From Diadophis punctatus similis (lineage: Eukaryota; Chordata; Lepidosauria; Squamata; Dipsadidae): 64,000 nt of DNA. The notes below the pieces were generated by a model, which saw only the letters and a program-made list of their open reading frames with translations, made no database searches and was not told the DNA's origin. The number at the start of each line of letters is the position of its first letter. Positions within the stretch are counted from its first letter, which is position 1. Made by a program: the position numbers and the translations under genes. The DNA lies in contig JALIGW010000005.1 of the NCBI GenBank assembly GCA_023053685.1, positions 25,324,001 to 25,388,000 of the forward strand. The letters run 5' to 3'. Below are positions 1 through 11,632 of the stretch, piece by piece.

Positions 1-254
1 CAAACTACAGATAGATGTAATTTAGTCAATCAAACCTGATAGAACTTTAAAAGTGCAATTAAATCACTGTGATCAATGCCTTTTTTATTCTAATACATTA
101 CATATGATGAGAAGCATGACAAATAATATTCTTTAAAAACAGGAAAATAAAGCATGCATTGTATAAATATAAATTTGTTAAATAAACATATAACATCATT
201 GTTTTTAAAGAAACATACTGAATATTTGTTCCTTTCCTAAAAATATTAAACATT

Positions 255-645
255 AACTTAACAAAACAAGAGAATAATAGAGTTGGAAGGGACTGCAGCT
301 GCAGCACATTGTTGGCTCATATTTAAGTGGCTGTCCACTAGGACTCTTAGATCCCTCTCACAGTTACTGCTATTGAACCAAGTACCACCTATTCTATACC
401 AGTACTTCTGGTTTTTCTTGCCTAAATGTAAAACCTTACTTTTTCTACCACTGGATTGCATTTTGTTGGATAGGGCCTGTGTTCAAGTCTGTCAAGATCC
501 TTCTGTATCTTGAGTCTATCTTCTAAAATGTTGACTATTCCTGCCAGCTTGGTGTCATCTGCAAATTTGATGAGTTCCCTTCTATACCCTCATTTTGTCA
601 ATCTGCTATAAATAATTAAGTGGAACTAACATTGGTATTGCTCCC
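255..645 (-). mobile_element. CR1 LINE 3' fragment, internally deleted
   Basis: Read on the minus strand it gives pieces of the CR1 reverse-transcriptase C-terminal region: an FADD-box-proximal segment (about 550-600), then LHLGKKN and NMSQQC motifs (about 310-450), as in the better CR1 copy at 22725-23645. After the motif NMSQQCAAAA it jumps directly to the CR1 3' terminal sequence ending in AACTCTATTATTCT. The middle part is therefore missing and several frame breaks are present. It is an old, dead copy. Confidence 0.8.
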
Positions 646-782
646 AAATATATAGCAGTCTGCAATATTTTTCATATTACCTGAAAATTGTTATTCTTTG
701 GGAAGAAATCAGCAAACTTGTGAATGTTGGGTGGTAAAAGAACAGGGAACTTAGATTGGAAAGAAAAAATGAAGGATAGAGA

Positions 783-847
783 GGGAAGGAAGGAAGGAAG
801 GAAGGAAGGAAGGAAGGAAGGAAGGAAGGAAGGAAGGAAGGAAGGAA
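783..847. repeat. (GGAA)n microsatellite
   Basis: About 16 near-perfect GGAA units. Both strands give meaningless low-complexity ORFs here. Confidence 0.97.
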
Positions 848-1569
848 AAGGTACATTAGAGGTATCCAAAGCATTTCAAATTCAAAATATTTGAATCTTT
901 GAAAGATTCTGCCCATTCTGGAAATGTTTGAGCTCCAAGTTATGTTTTAAGTTGAAAACATTTGCACACCCGTAAGCTATTCAAATACTGAATGAAAGGA
1001 ACAAAGATATTGAAGAGCCTCAATAGAATCCATTTTGATTATAAGGTATTGTTGATTTATTTTAAGATCAATTTGAATAATTAATCTATTCATTAATCTA
1101 TTCATTGAATCAATACATAGAGTCTTAATTCAATAGCTATTTTCAAACAGAGCATTTATGTATTTTTAAGTCCTATGAATGGAGTACTGTAATTTTGCTG
1201 CATCAATGGGAAGAGTTAATGTAAAGGCTTAAAGTAGATTAAAATAAGGATTGTGAAAGTTGGGGTTTCAGCACACTAAAAATTAACACAAGAGAAAAAT
1301 AAATAAGACATTTTATCAGAAAAATAGCTACATGTGGATGCTATGTCTTTAGCTAGTGTGCATATGAAACATCATTCCCTTCTAATCTCAGGATGCCTTG
1401 GCATTCAGCCATCAGGGAGACCAAATTAGTACACTACCCTGATATAAAGGGCCTTTGGGAATTATTTTTTTGGAAATTCTCCCAGTCTTAAATTTGTAAT
1501 ATACAATCAGTACAGTACTGTAAAAATATGAGCACCAAAATAAAAAAAGACCGGGTGTAACCAATGCTG

Positions 1570-1930
1570 ATTTTCCAGGACTGAGGGAGTGTGTGCGCAT
1601 GGGGGAGCACCAGAAACAAGAAGAGCAGTTCCCTGTCGCGCATGTGCGCACTGGGAAGCTGAGCCTCTAGTTTCCAGCGTGCGTATGCATGCCGGTCACC
1701 TGGTCTTCCAGTTTCTGGTGCGCATGTGCATGCGAAGACCAGCTGGCCAGCTGGTGCGCATGTGCATGCGAAGACCAGCTGGCCAGCTGGTGCATGTGAA
1801 GACCAGCTGGCCAGCTGACCAGCTGGCCAGCATGTGCATGGCGGAACCCAGAAGAGCAATGGGTAACGGCTGGCATGCCCGGAAAGATGGCTCTGCGTGC
1901 CACTTCCGGCACGCATGCCATGGAGCTAGG
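1570..1930. repeat. GC-rich dispersed repeat with a 36-bp minisatellite
   Basis: A CpG-rich island in AT-rich DNA, with many GCGCATGTGC palindromes. Units beginning GGTGCGCATGTGCATGCG start at 1717, 1753 and 1789, so the period is 36 bp; the third unit has lost about 8 bp. Each unit ends with the palindrome-rich CAGCTGGCCAGCTGG. ORFs on both strands are shadows of the repeat. The alternating-purine composition resembles the cores of the hAT MITEs elsewhere in this window, so it is probably a non-autonomous DNA transposon, but no clear termini or duplication were found. Confidence 0.6.
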
Positions 1931-2194
1931 CTATTTAATTCTTTTCAACCAAGGACTGAACTAGCCTTTAAATAATGACTCAATCAAAGGGTAGACGGAA
2001 CAACGACAAAAAGAGGAGAAAAGCAAAGATGTTGTTAAATGGGTTCAGTTTAAATATAACATCTTGAGTTCAATCACAACTGATACATTTTTTCTGCATC
2101 TTAATCTCTTGTTGTCTCACTAAAAAGTTATAATTTGATGGTACCTTTTGGAGTAGTTTTTGAGTCACATGCTGCCATTTTGAGCGTCTATTGG

Positions 2195-2480
2195 TTTGTT
2201 CTATAATGAAATGTATATCCCATCTTTATGTTTGAATCAACAATCAAGGCAAGTTACAACATTTTAAGAATGTCAAATATAAGAATAAAATAAAAATCAA
2301 AAATTACAATAAAGGTCAATAAAATACAATAAAATAATTAACATAAAGAGCTTGGTGACAGATACATTTTGGCAATCGTCCTAAATATTTAAGAGAGAAA
2401 AAGATTCATCTCCTTGGAAGAATATCCTCTCCCACAGAGTAAAAGGCTAAAAGCTTAGTTTCTGGCAGTGGAGGCATCTT
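2195..2480 (-). mobile_element. Degraded L2/CR1-like LINE 3' end
   Basis: Minus-strand reading ends with GTTGTAACTTGCCTTGA, a decayed form of the LINE tail GTTGTAcgCCGCCcTGA seen in clearer copies at 8740 and 50860. It is preceded by a long T-rich run typical of the 3' UTR of these elements. There is no intact coding sequence. Confidence 0.5.
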
Positions 2481-2497
2481 CAGATGGTCCTCTAAGG

Positions 2498-2588
2498 CAG
2501 GGGTCTCCAACCTTGGCAACTTTACGACTTGTGGACTTCAACTCCCAGAGTCCACAAGTCATAAAGTTGCCAAGGTTGGAGACCCGTG
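2498..2588. mobile_element. Hairpin hAT MITE (CAGGGGTCTCCAACC family), full length
   Basis: 91 bp, almost a perfect palindrome: it begins CAGGGGTCTCCAACCTTGGC and ends GCCAAGGTTGGAGACCCGTG. It is flanked by the direct repeat CTCTAAGG (2490-2497 and 2589-2596). An 8-bp duplication with CAG..CTG-like ends is the mark of hAT transposition. It has no coding capacity. Confidence 0.9.
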
Positions 2589-2636
2589 CTCTAAGGTACC
2601 AGGCAGGTTCATACCAGGAAAGGCAATCTCTTAATA

Positions 2637-2999
2637 CAGGTAGTCTTTGACTTACAACCACTCATTTAATGACCGTTTGAAGTTTCAATGACACTGAAAA
2701 AAGTGACTTACGACCATTTTTCACACTTAGACTGTTGTAGCATCCCCATGGTCATGTGATCAAAATTCGGAGCTTGGCAATTGGCTCATATTTATGATGG
2801 CTATAGTGTTCTGGAGTCATATAATTCCCTTTTGCGACTTTCTGACAAGCAAAGTCAATGTGGAAGCCAGATTCACTAACTTAACAACCACAGTAATTCT
2901 CTTAGCAACTGTGGCAAAAAAAGGTGGTAAAATGTAGCAAAACTCACTTAGCAATTGTCTTGCTTAGTAACCGCAATTCGGGCTCAATTGGACTACCTG
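2637..2999 (+). mobile_element. Tigger-like (TcMar) MITE, copy 1
   Basis: It starts CAGGTAGTCTTTGACTTACA and ends CAATTGGACTACCTG, flanked by TA on both sides (2635-2636, 3000-3001). Inverted CAGGTAGTC/GACTACCTG ends with a TA target are typical of Tigger/pogo elements. At least eight copies of this family lie in the window. The family name is inferred from ends and target; there is no transposase in the copy. Confidence 0.8.
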
Positions 3000-3620
3000 T
3001 AGTCAAGTCGAAAGGGGTTTATCACTTAAAATTGTGTTCAGAAGAATAGGAGGTGGGAGCATTGAGTATATACTGTATATGTTGCTTTGAGTTCCTAAAA
3101 AATAAAGGAAGGATAAGTGAAGTAAATGTCACAAAAAATAAATAAATGATTGGGAGGCAGAACAGATCTTTCACTCACATCATTGTTGTAGACACATGCT
3201 TCTTATTATACCACTGTAAATCCAATGACAACTAGGTATTTAGGAGCACTCCCAAAATGGATATTCTATTTTAATTCTAATGATATTTTTTTTTACTGTT
3301 CATGGCCCAGAGTCCATTAGGAGTGGGGAAGCCTAGAAATGTCATTTTAAAAAGCAGATAAAGGACAGAAAGCACAAGGAAACATCACACTCAGCTCTGA
3401 GATTAGATAGGGTTAGATTGTTCTATTGTGGAATATCCCGTATCTAAGCTGTCTCAAATATCAACAAAACATGTTTACAGAAAGGAAAATCATTGATTTT
3501 GATGAGTTAAAGTGGAAGTTGGCAGATGGAAGGATAAAGTGAAAGGATTTTAAGAAATGTAGTGACATTTTTGAAGGGATAAAAGACAGTAAGAAATATT
3601 CAGGGTCTCCAACCTTTAAG

Positions 3621-4075
3621 AGCCGAGGTGGCGCAGTGGTTAAAATGCAGCACTGCAGTTCAGCAGTTCAGCTGTTCAAATCTCACCGGCTCAAGGTTGA
3701 CTCAGCCTTCCATCCTTCCGAGGTCGGTAAAATGAGAACCCAGATTGTTGGGGGCAATATAATCTACCATTGACCTCACCCTATTCCTAAGAGGTCAGTA
3801 AGGGGCATACATAAGCGCACAATTGTGCCTACCGTTCCTGTCCTAATGTACCCATATATTCATACCTCTTCTACTCTTATTCATGCTTGTAATATTATAT
3901 ATATATTCAATCATGTTTTACTGTTTGTACTTTGCTTATATTCATTTATGCTTGACAAAATAAACAAATACAAAATACAAATACAAATATGCTGAACTCT
4001 GTAAACCGCTTAGAGAGGGCTATAGAGCACTATGAAGCGGTATATAAGTCTAAGTGCTATTGATATTGCTATTGC
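3621..4075 (+). mobile_element. tRNA-derived SINE, itself interrupted by a LINE fragment
   Basis: The pol III A box (TGGCGCAGTGG, about 3629-3639) and B box (GTTCAAATCTC, about 3674-3684) are in the right order and spacing. The body carries GGCTCAAGGTTGACTCAGCC and ends with TATATAAGTCTAAGTGC followed by repeats of ATTGCT. It lies inside a hAT MITE with a short TAAG repeat at both sides. The body is split by a LINE insertion at 3761-3985. A minus-strand relative is at 32023-32254. It is a squamate SINE; the exact family name is not certain. Confidence 0.85.
3761..3985 (+). mobile_element. LINE 3' end (Jockey/CR1-type) nested in the SINE
   Basis: It matches the 3' end of the LINE at 18098-18630: TTCCTAAGAGGTCAGTAAGG, then CATAAGCGCAC, then TGACAAAATAAACAAATAC as A-rich tail. 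It is flanked by AATAT at 3756-3760 and 3986-3990, so the SINE sequence can be read continuously when this block is skipped. The copy is severely 5' truncated. Confidence 0.85.
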
Positions 4076-5389
4076 TAAGTCTGGTGGACTTCAACTTCCA
4101 GAATTGACAAGAATGGTGGACTTCAACTCCCAGAATTCGACAGCTAGCTTTGCTGGCTGGGGAATTCCGGGAATTGAAGTCCACCAGGCTTAAAGTTGCC
4201 AAGGTTGGAGACCCCTGATATAGAGAACACAAAATTCTAAAATACTATACTAACAAAATAGGCTATTTGTGTGATCGAAGAATGAGAGTATTTATGTACA
4301 GATAATGGTATTAAAGGTAAAGAAAAACATAGCTCCTAGTTGATAAGAAGAATCCTGGTGATTTCAAGGACACTTTTGTGCAATTTCCTTAGCAACCATA
4401 GGGAAGAAATTTGTCATAGTCTTCTTCTCGTGTGCAGAATTAAATAAAACATTGAACTTTGCTTTGCCAAGGCTCAACTATCTCAGTTTTAAAAGACTTT
4501 CTTCCTTTATTTGGTTACAGTATTATTCAAATACTTTGCTCTGAAGAAACAAATACTGGTTACCAGGATGAAATGGTCGGCATTTTAGCTCAAGCTTATT
4601 AAACATCACAGTATTAATACTTAGAGCTTTCACTGGTTATATAGCTCAGTTAATGGATTTACACAGCAGTTTTCTACATTCAGTAGAATTTATTCCCAGG
4701 ATATGTTACTCAGAATGTTTATAAAACTACAAGATTAATGCATTTTGTTATATAAATAAAGGAGCACTCCTATTATTAGATCAAAGAGACAGAATATGAG
4801 ATGTCATGCTACATCATTTATATATTTGTTCTACTGGTTACATTATATATGTACATAAGTCTCTTTATGTAGGAATTCTGGTAATATGGAATTCTCCTAT
4901 TTAGAGTAATTTTGAATATCTCCTCTTGTTTATCTAAGTAATGATTCAAATGTTTTTGACACGTCTATTTTTATAATCTGCTTTCTGCTTTATCAGTTTT
5001 CCCACTGAATAGTCTTTGTTATCACATTTCTTGCAATTGGGAATTTAAATGTGCTTAAGAAATGTAGACATTCCATGGAAAATGAAATCTATGCCAGCAT
5101 ATAGCTAGCAGAAATAATCTTGCTGTTTAGCTTTGATTAAGATTTCCCAGTCAGCTAGGAGTGTGGGAAAGCCAGGAACATGCCGCTCAGGCCAACTTGC
5201 AATTTGTTAGTTAGCACTGGAAAACAAAATAATACTAATGGTAGAGCAGTCTTTCAAAATTAACTCATATAATTCCATGTAAAATTGAGCTTTTGCTTTG
5301 AATTTGGAGTGTATCTTTATATCCATACAATTTAGGAATGCAATTATATACACATAAAGCAAATTACCTAATTGTCTGCCATCCTTACT

Positions 5390-5525
5390 GTACCCATGTG
5401 TATGTACCCATTTTATGTGTTTATGGCTATGTTTTGCTTCTTTATGTCCATTTATTTGTGCCATTTTTTTCATGTGACCTGTTTCCTTGCACTTGTTGAC
5501 AAATAAAATAAATAAATAAATAAAA
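5390..5525 (+). mobile_element. Possible LINE tail with (AAAT)n
   Basis: TGTACCCAT..TATGT.. followed by TTGACAAATAAAATAAATAA resembles the 3' UTR and tail of the LINE at 18098-18630. The match is short and diverged. Confidence 0.35.
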
Positions 5526-6203
5526 GTTCAAAAAAAGCTGTGATGGAGGAAGTTAATCCAAACAACAATGCCTTAAGTCAGAGGCATCTAAGGTTACAAG
5601 ATTGTGTTCATGTGGAGGTAGACAATCTATAATTAAAATCATGTTCAGTACTGTATAGTTACACTAAAAAACAAATGAGATAAAGAAAATAAAGGCTGAG
5701 CCAACAGAGCAAATGAATAGGGTTAGAGTAAAGAATCCGAAGTGTAATTTTTCATGTAATTAATTCCTTTATAATTATTAAAATTATCAATATAAGTTAC
5801 ATGCTTAAGCTTCGTAAATGAAATACACAGATAATAGCTATTCTTCTTGTAACCATAGCCAATGAAGTATCCTCAAGAGACCTAAAACTTCATCTGATAC
5901 TGCAATCTCATGTGAACATTATTCAATATTGTGTTTCCTTTAAAATTCTATCTAGAAGGCCAAGATGTCATCAAAGTTAAGCTTGGTTCTCAAAAATAAT
6001 TGCAATGGTACCATTTTCTAACATTGTTATTTATTTTCTATTTCACAACCTTCATCCAAGTAGTCATCAGGGCTGACCCTGATTAGGTTATGAAACTAAT
6101 GTCAGCTAAGTGCTGTCAGTTGTTGAGGCAAATTAAAATTTAACTGTTTAAAATTAGCTCTATATGAAGACAACACTGGGAGTTGTACACTTTTGCTTTA
6201 GAG

Positions 6204-6338
6204 CAGGGGTGTCAAACGCACGTCCCTCACGGCGGCGTCACATGATGTATCGGGACTTTTTTCCCTTCGCTAAACTGGGTGTGGGCGTGGCCAGCGTGTG
6301 ACGCATCCGGCCCACGGGCCGGAAGTTTGACAGCCCTG
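6204..6338. mobile_element. hAT MITE (CAGGGGTGTCAAAC family), full length
   Basis: 135 bp. Ends CAGGGGTGTCAAAC and GTTTGACAGCCCTG are inverted repeats. The perfect 8-bp duplication CTTTAGAG lies at 6196-6203 and 6339-6346. The interior is GC-rich (GGGCGTGGCC). A relative is at 21984-22116, and a partial one begins at 63738. Confidence 0.92.
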
Positions 6339-6784
6339 CTTTAGAGGGTTTCAATCTCTATGTAAGCCCTTCAACAAAAATTAACCAATTAAAAGTTTTA
6401 AAGCATCCTCAAAAGATCCATGGGCGTTTCACTTTTTTTACAACTAGTGGCAAATCTTCTTTGATCATTCAAGTGTGAAACACCAGAGATTCTCCTTTCT
6501 ACTTAAAATAGTACAGCTGCCATTCTGACCTCTTTTAGTTACTAATAGAAGACCTGTAGGTGACTTTATAATGGGCTATATAGCAAATCCAGAAGTGTTG
6601 ATTTGGTTACTTAGCACCATTCCTTCAAATGCCCAAATAATCCATATTTCTGTAATAAGCATCACATTCAGGAGGAAGCTTTAGCTCATGAATTGTAAAG
6701 TATGAAGGAAAAAAGAAATATAAAGGAATGCAATTGATAATAGTCATTGGAATTAGCTGTGGTTCCTGGAAGTCATCTTAGTTA

Positions 6785-6985
6785 CGTACCGTGTTTTCTC
6801 AAAAAATTTTGTATTTATTTATTTATTTATTTATTTTGCAATTCTTATATGCTGCTCTACTCCCAAGGGACCCTGTCTTATATTTTTTTGAACCCTAAAA
6901 TAAGCGCTTGGCCTTATTGCCATGCACTCAAAAGCCCGATTGGGCTTATTATCAGGGGATGTCTTATTTTTGAGGAAACAGGGTA
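6785..6985. mobile_element. MITE with CCGTGTTTTCTC ends, carrying a nested LINE tail
   Basis: The left end TACCGTGTTTTCTCAAAAA and right end TTTTTGAGGAAACAGGGTA are inverted repeats, with inner blocks CTGTCTTATATTTTTTTGA and GCCCGATTGGGCTTATTATC. Between them, 6810-6870 holds (TATT)n plus ATGCTGCTCTACTCCCAAGG, the antisense 3' end of the L2-like LINE also seen at 8703 and 31380. So a LINE tail jumped into the MITE. Confidence 0.65.
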
Positions 6986-7250
6986 TATATAACTTTGATA
7001 TCAATTGACTAACACTGACATTTAAGTATATATATTTTCTAACATGTGGTTCTTTTTCCTCTGAATGATTCACTTATATTTAAATGCTGATTAATCACAA
7101 ACAACCCAGACATGTTTTCAAATAGAATCAAATATTGCATACTAAACTCTCTCTCATCTTAATTAACAGCCAAACATTCTTTAAGGGCACATTAAATAAA
7201 ATTAATTAATTAAATTAATTTCCCATTAATTTAATGGGAAAATCTGGTTT

Positions 7251-7679
7251 GATGGATTGGATTGATTGATGGAGTATTTTGAACTTTGTTTTCTTCTCTA
7301 AGAGTTGAGTTATGGGGACAAGAGAGGTTGTGAAGAAAATAATTGTGCCTGGTTACCCTTACTGGTCTTTTGCTATAAACATTGATTGACATACTATTTT
7401 GATTTTGTTTTCCTTACCTAAGAAATATGCTATGGGGAGAAGAGATATTAATTTTTATTGAGATATGTTTATAAGCTATTAAAATTGTTTTTACCAGCTG
7501 GGATGAAGAAGAAAATTACTACTTTCTTTGTCTTTCCATTTTTTTTCTTTGTTTTCCTTTTTTTCACCTCTCCTTTTTCTTTCTTTTTAAAATTCCCTGT
7601 TTGTATTTTTTTTAGTTTGCATTGACTTTTATCACTGACATGCATCATTCTTAATAAAAAAAATATTTGAAAACAACAG
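7251..7679 (+). mobile_element. 5'-truncated LINE (L1-like 3' UTR) with target duplication
   Basis: The block is flanked by an 11-bp direct repeat AAATCTGGTTT (7240-7250 and 7680-7690). It ends in an A-rich tail after an AATAAA signal (about 7652-7679) and has a T/pyrimidine-rich stretch before it (7535-7620), as in L1 3' UTRs. No ORF is left. Two diverged copies of a roughly 65-bp block (7250-7325 and 7383-7446) lie inside it. The class is inferred from tail and duplication. Confidence 0.6.
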
Positions 7680-8124
7680 AAATCTGGTTTCCAATCTGAT
7701 TTAATACATTAAGATGAATATAAGGTGAACTTCAATATCAGATTTCAACTGAAAAAGAAAAATTCCTGGAAAGCAAATGAAGACATAAAACCATTTCATT
7801 CTTTGTTGTTACTCCTAAGTAATTGTATCACTTAATGAATAAGAGAAGTCCAGCTGGTGTTTAATGCTGTATGTGCTCAATATGTCTGTGAAAATAAATC
7901 CTACTACGGGATTAAATCAGGGTGATGATCTTCATAGTCAAGGGTTCCTTCTTATCGTCTCATTCTCTAGCAATATTAGAAGTCTGAAAGATTTCTGTTT
8001 CATTATACTTTAAGCCCACTGAAATATAACACACTTACATTGCCTATGATCAATTAAAACAAACCAAAATGCAAGCTATTGCTTTTGAACTGGCTTGCTT
8101 CAACTCTGTTGTGATCAACTACCA

Positions 8125-8503
8125 CAGGGAGTCCTCACTTACAACAGTTGGTTTTGTGACTGAAGTTACAACGGCAGTGAAAAAAGTGACTTATGACCTT
8201 TTTTTGCACCTATGACCGTTGCAGCATCCCCATGGTCACGTGATCAAAATTCAGATGCTTGACAACTGACTCATATTTATGACCGTTGCAGTGCCCTGGG
8301 GTCATGTGATCCTCTTTTGTGACCTTCTGACAAGCAAAGTCAACGGCAAAGCCAGATTCACTTAACAACCGTCTTACTAACTTAACATCTGCAGTGATTC
8401 ACTTAACAACTGTGGCAAGAAAGATCATAAATTGGGACAAAATTCACAAATGTCTTACATAAATTTTGGACTCAATTGTGGTCGTAAGTTGAGGACTACC
8501 TAT
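8125..8503 (+). mobile_element. Tigger-like MITE, copy 2
   Basis: Starts CAGGGAGTCCTCACTTACAA and ends GTAAGTTGAGGACTACCTA. Same internal blocks as copy 1, including CATCCCCATGGTCACGTGATC (8225-8245), in which the CACGTG core is intact. The left TA target is not visible. Confidence 0.8.
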
Positions 8504-8702
8504 ATTTAGCATTTGGATGCAACTTTCAGCAGCATGTCAGGAAGAAATGGAAAAATATGTATGAATCAAAGATTTAAGTACGTATTTGTTATTTCTGAAT
8601 GAAGCCAATATGGTATTCTCATATTCTGACCCAATATTTTTTTTCATTCTAACTAGAATAATAAAAAGGACTTTTGGTGTTTATGTAATTGGTTTCAAAT
8701 CT

Positions 8703-8790
8703 TGTTTTTATTTATTTATTTATTTATTTAGTGTTCTTCTATGCTGCCCTACTCCCTGAGGACTCAGGGCGGCGTACAACATTTTAATCC
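8703..8790 (-). mobile_element. L2-like LINE 3' tail with (TTTA)n
   Basis: Minus-strand reading is GTTGTACGCCGCCCTGAGTC .. CTCAGGGAGTAGGGC .. then (AAAT)n. This is the same 3' end as at 31251-31432 and related to 50495-50960. No coding part remains. Confidence 0.7.
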
Positions 8791-9636
8791 ATTTACAATC
8801 CAGTTTTGTACTGGATTCATAATATTCCGCTTTATAATTTGTCCAAAACCACATTATCACGTTGGAAGTGAAAGAAATACCCCCACTTTCAAATTAATGG
8901 TGTCTGATGATGAGACTCTGCATCTATTAAAGAGTATGTCCCATAATACTTTGACCTCATAGAAACACATGTTCCTTTTATGCAATCTTTTGTAACCGAA
9001 TGGAACTTTTAGCATTACTTGCATTTCAAATGTCTATTATATGTTTCACATTGTGTTAGATTTCTTCTACAAAATAGATTCCTTGTTCCCAATTCACATA
9101 ATCTTCATTCCATTTTACTGGAAATTCCATTTTATTCTGAAAACACATTCAAAATAATTTACCTTAAAATGGTTCAACTTTGAACTTGTGATATATGAGA
9201 CTTCTTAAAGTTGTCTCAGGAATCTAGGTTAGATTGGAAGCAATATTGAAAGAAAGAAATTTAAATGTGTTCCAGATAGACTATTTTTCTAATTTAAATT
9301 GCACCGCAGTTGATACTGAATTATAGTGATTTATAGAATGCTGCCATTGGAATGGGTTCACTTCCATAAATGCTGCAACTCTCTGCAAAAATAATACAGG
9401 GCTGTCTAAATTACAGTCCTGTGTTATTTTTAAATATAAAAGTGTATATTGGGACATCTAATCACAACTTTCTAATAGTTTGTGTACCTTGATATTGAGT
9501 GGTTTTTAAGATATCAAGCAATGGGTCAGGGACATTAGACTGAACCTCATTTCTCACCAACTCCCATAGTAATCTTATATTCTTACTTCCTGTCTTATGC
9601 TAGCCTATGGGCTGGGTTTTTTTTGGGGGGGGGTAC

Positions 9637-9830
<194 letters not shown>

Positions 9831-10095
9831 TTCCATACATTTTTTTAATTATTTAGTAACCTTAAATTTAAAAAATGGGATTCTGGACTAATAATAAAGT
9901 AAAGAACTTCAGCATAGTTTTCTTTACTTATGGATCACATCGAATTTATCTTAGACAATAAGAAAGAATAGCAACTGTGACTCTACGCTTTAAGTATTCC
10001 CAGCTGCCCAACAAAAGGGCAAGGCCTTTAGGAACATTGTAAGAAAGGGGATTAGGATGATTGATATTCTAATAAATTAATGTTTTCTGATTAGT

Positions 10096-10235
10096 TATTT
10101 ATTTGTATTATTTTATTTATTAGATCTATATGGCTGCCCATTTCACCAAAGGTGACTCAGGGTTGTATATAACAATACAATAAGATAATGCCTGTACAAC
10201 AAACATAATATAATCATATAAAGTTTGGGATTAAA
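10096..10235 (-). mobile_element. Degraded L2-like LINE 3' end
   Basis: Contains antisense ATATGGCTGCCCATTTCACC and GGTGACTCAGGGTTGTATA next to a TTTATT-rich run, matching the pattern of the other LINE tails in this window. Old copy. Confidence 0.5.
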
Positions 10236-11632
10236 AATTAGTACTATTAAAACTAAGAGTGAAATATACAAATGTCCCCGATGACAACCATTTTGTGAGT
10301 AGAAAAGTACCCAAGGAGCCATTTTGTGAGAACACCCACAGCATGGTCTCAGAATTCAAAATCTGCTTACCATTACCCTAAAAGTAGAGACCCATTGTAA
10401 AAAATGTGTATTACTCATTATTATTTTCTTTGCATAATTATCTAACTTTTATTTGTGTTCCATATTATTAATATTAATATAGTTTCAATAATCCTAATTT
10501 TTTTTCTTGTTAGAGATGACAAGCTACTAGAGTACATTGCTTCTACTTCATTTATTCATGTATGATAAGTGCAAATTGGGACATTATATTCACCTTTATT
10601 TATTTCTTCCAGTGACATCTTTACAGTCAATTTTTATATTATCCATCACAATGTTTCTTGTTTTCTGATATCCCTCCCCCCCACACACATACATCTACAC
10701 ATAATACACAAATACTTTGAAGTCTCAGTAAATGAAACAGATTTCTCTGTGACTTTGCCCCATGAAATGTTTTTTCATCTCCCTTGAGCAAAACCTAGAC
10801 TAGCTAAGATAGTTAGATCAGTTTTCCCATTGAATCCTCTCACTTTTCCTTTCTATTTTACATATCTTTTAATTATATTTCCTCATTCTTGATCCTCCTG
10901 TTTCTATCTTCCTACTATTTATACTTTCTTATCATAGTGATCCTTCTTTCACCTCTAGCTTGAGATTCATCTTACTATGCATAGAAAATGTGGGTTGATT
11001 TAAGGACTCTTGAGTACACTTAACTCAACTTTCTTTCCTTGTCAGTATGAATTTGAATCTTAATGCTATTTTTGATGTATTTGTACTAGTTCGTTTCTTG
11101 TGTTTATTTTTGGAATAAATATTTCTCTGGGCATCTTTCCTTCAAGGAAAGTTATTGACTTTACAGTGACATTCCAAAATGCACAAAAAACCAGAATGGC
11201 ATTTAGCATGCTATTTCCCCACTGATATATCTTAAGAGATATCAGAAATTTCAATTTGATTTTATTCATACAGCATTTTTGAATAACACTGATCAACATT
11301 AATGAACAGACATGGATCTATTCTCTCACTAGCAAAGTTGTCAAAATGCACTACCCTGAAGGAAATGCGTCCATGTGTAAACTTTTAGATTCCAGTACAG
11401 CCTTCAAAACACATTCCTAGATGACTTTTCTTTGCCTGCCACAAGCCCCTAACAGTTTCAAAATATTATTAGCAATAAATTTTATAGATTTTTGGGAATA
11501 AAAACATGCAGAAGAAAAGCAAGGAAGAGCTACATTTTAAAATAATTAGATAGAGATAGACGATAGTTTTGTCTAATAGGAATCCTTAGTAGTGTGCGAT
11601 CTTGTTAGTAAAAGATGAAGGCATCTTCTTAC

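Larger units (their letters stand above)
3601..4217. mobile_element. hAT MITE (CAGGGGTCTCC family) split by a SINE
   Basis: The left end CAGGGTCTCCAACCTTTAAG (3601-3620) and the right part (4077-4217, ending AGGTTGGAGACCCCTG) are the two halves of the same hairpin family as 2498-2588. The right part contains a second copy of the TGGTGGACTTCAACT segment, an internal duplication. The 8-bp target duplication is no longer visible. The middle is occupied by the SINE at 3621-4075. Confidence 0.8.

Noticed and set aside
1717..1840. CRISPR-like direct repeats
   Set aside because: Units abut with no unique spacers, in a vertebrate genome.
1488..1975. Opposed ORFs of 128 and 142 codons
   Set aside because: Open only because the GC-rich repeat lacks stops; both strands open over the same minisatellite.
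7200..7240. AATTAATTAATTAAATTAATT palindrome run as a regulatory site
   Set aside because: Simple AT-rich low-complexity sequence next to a LINE target site; nothing specific.
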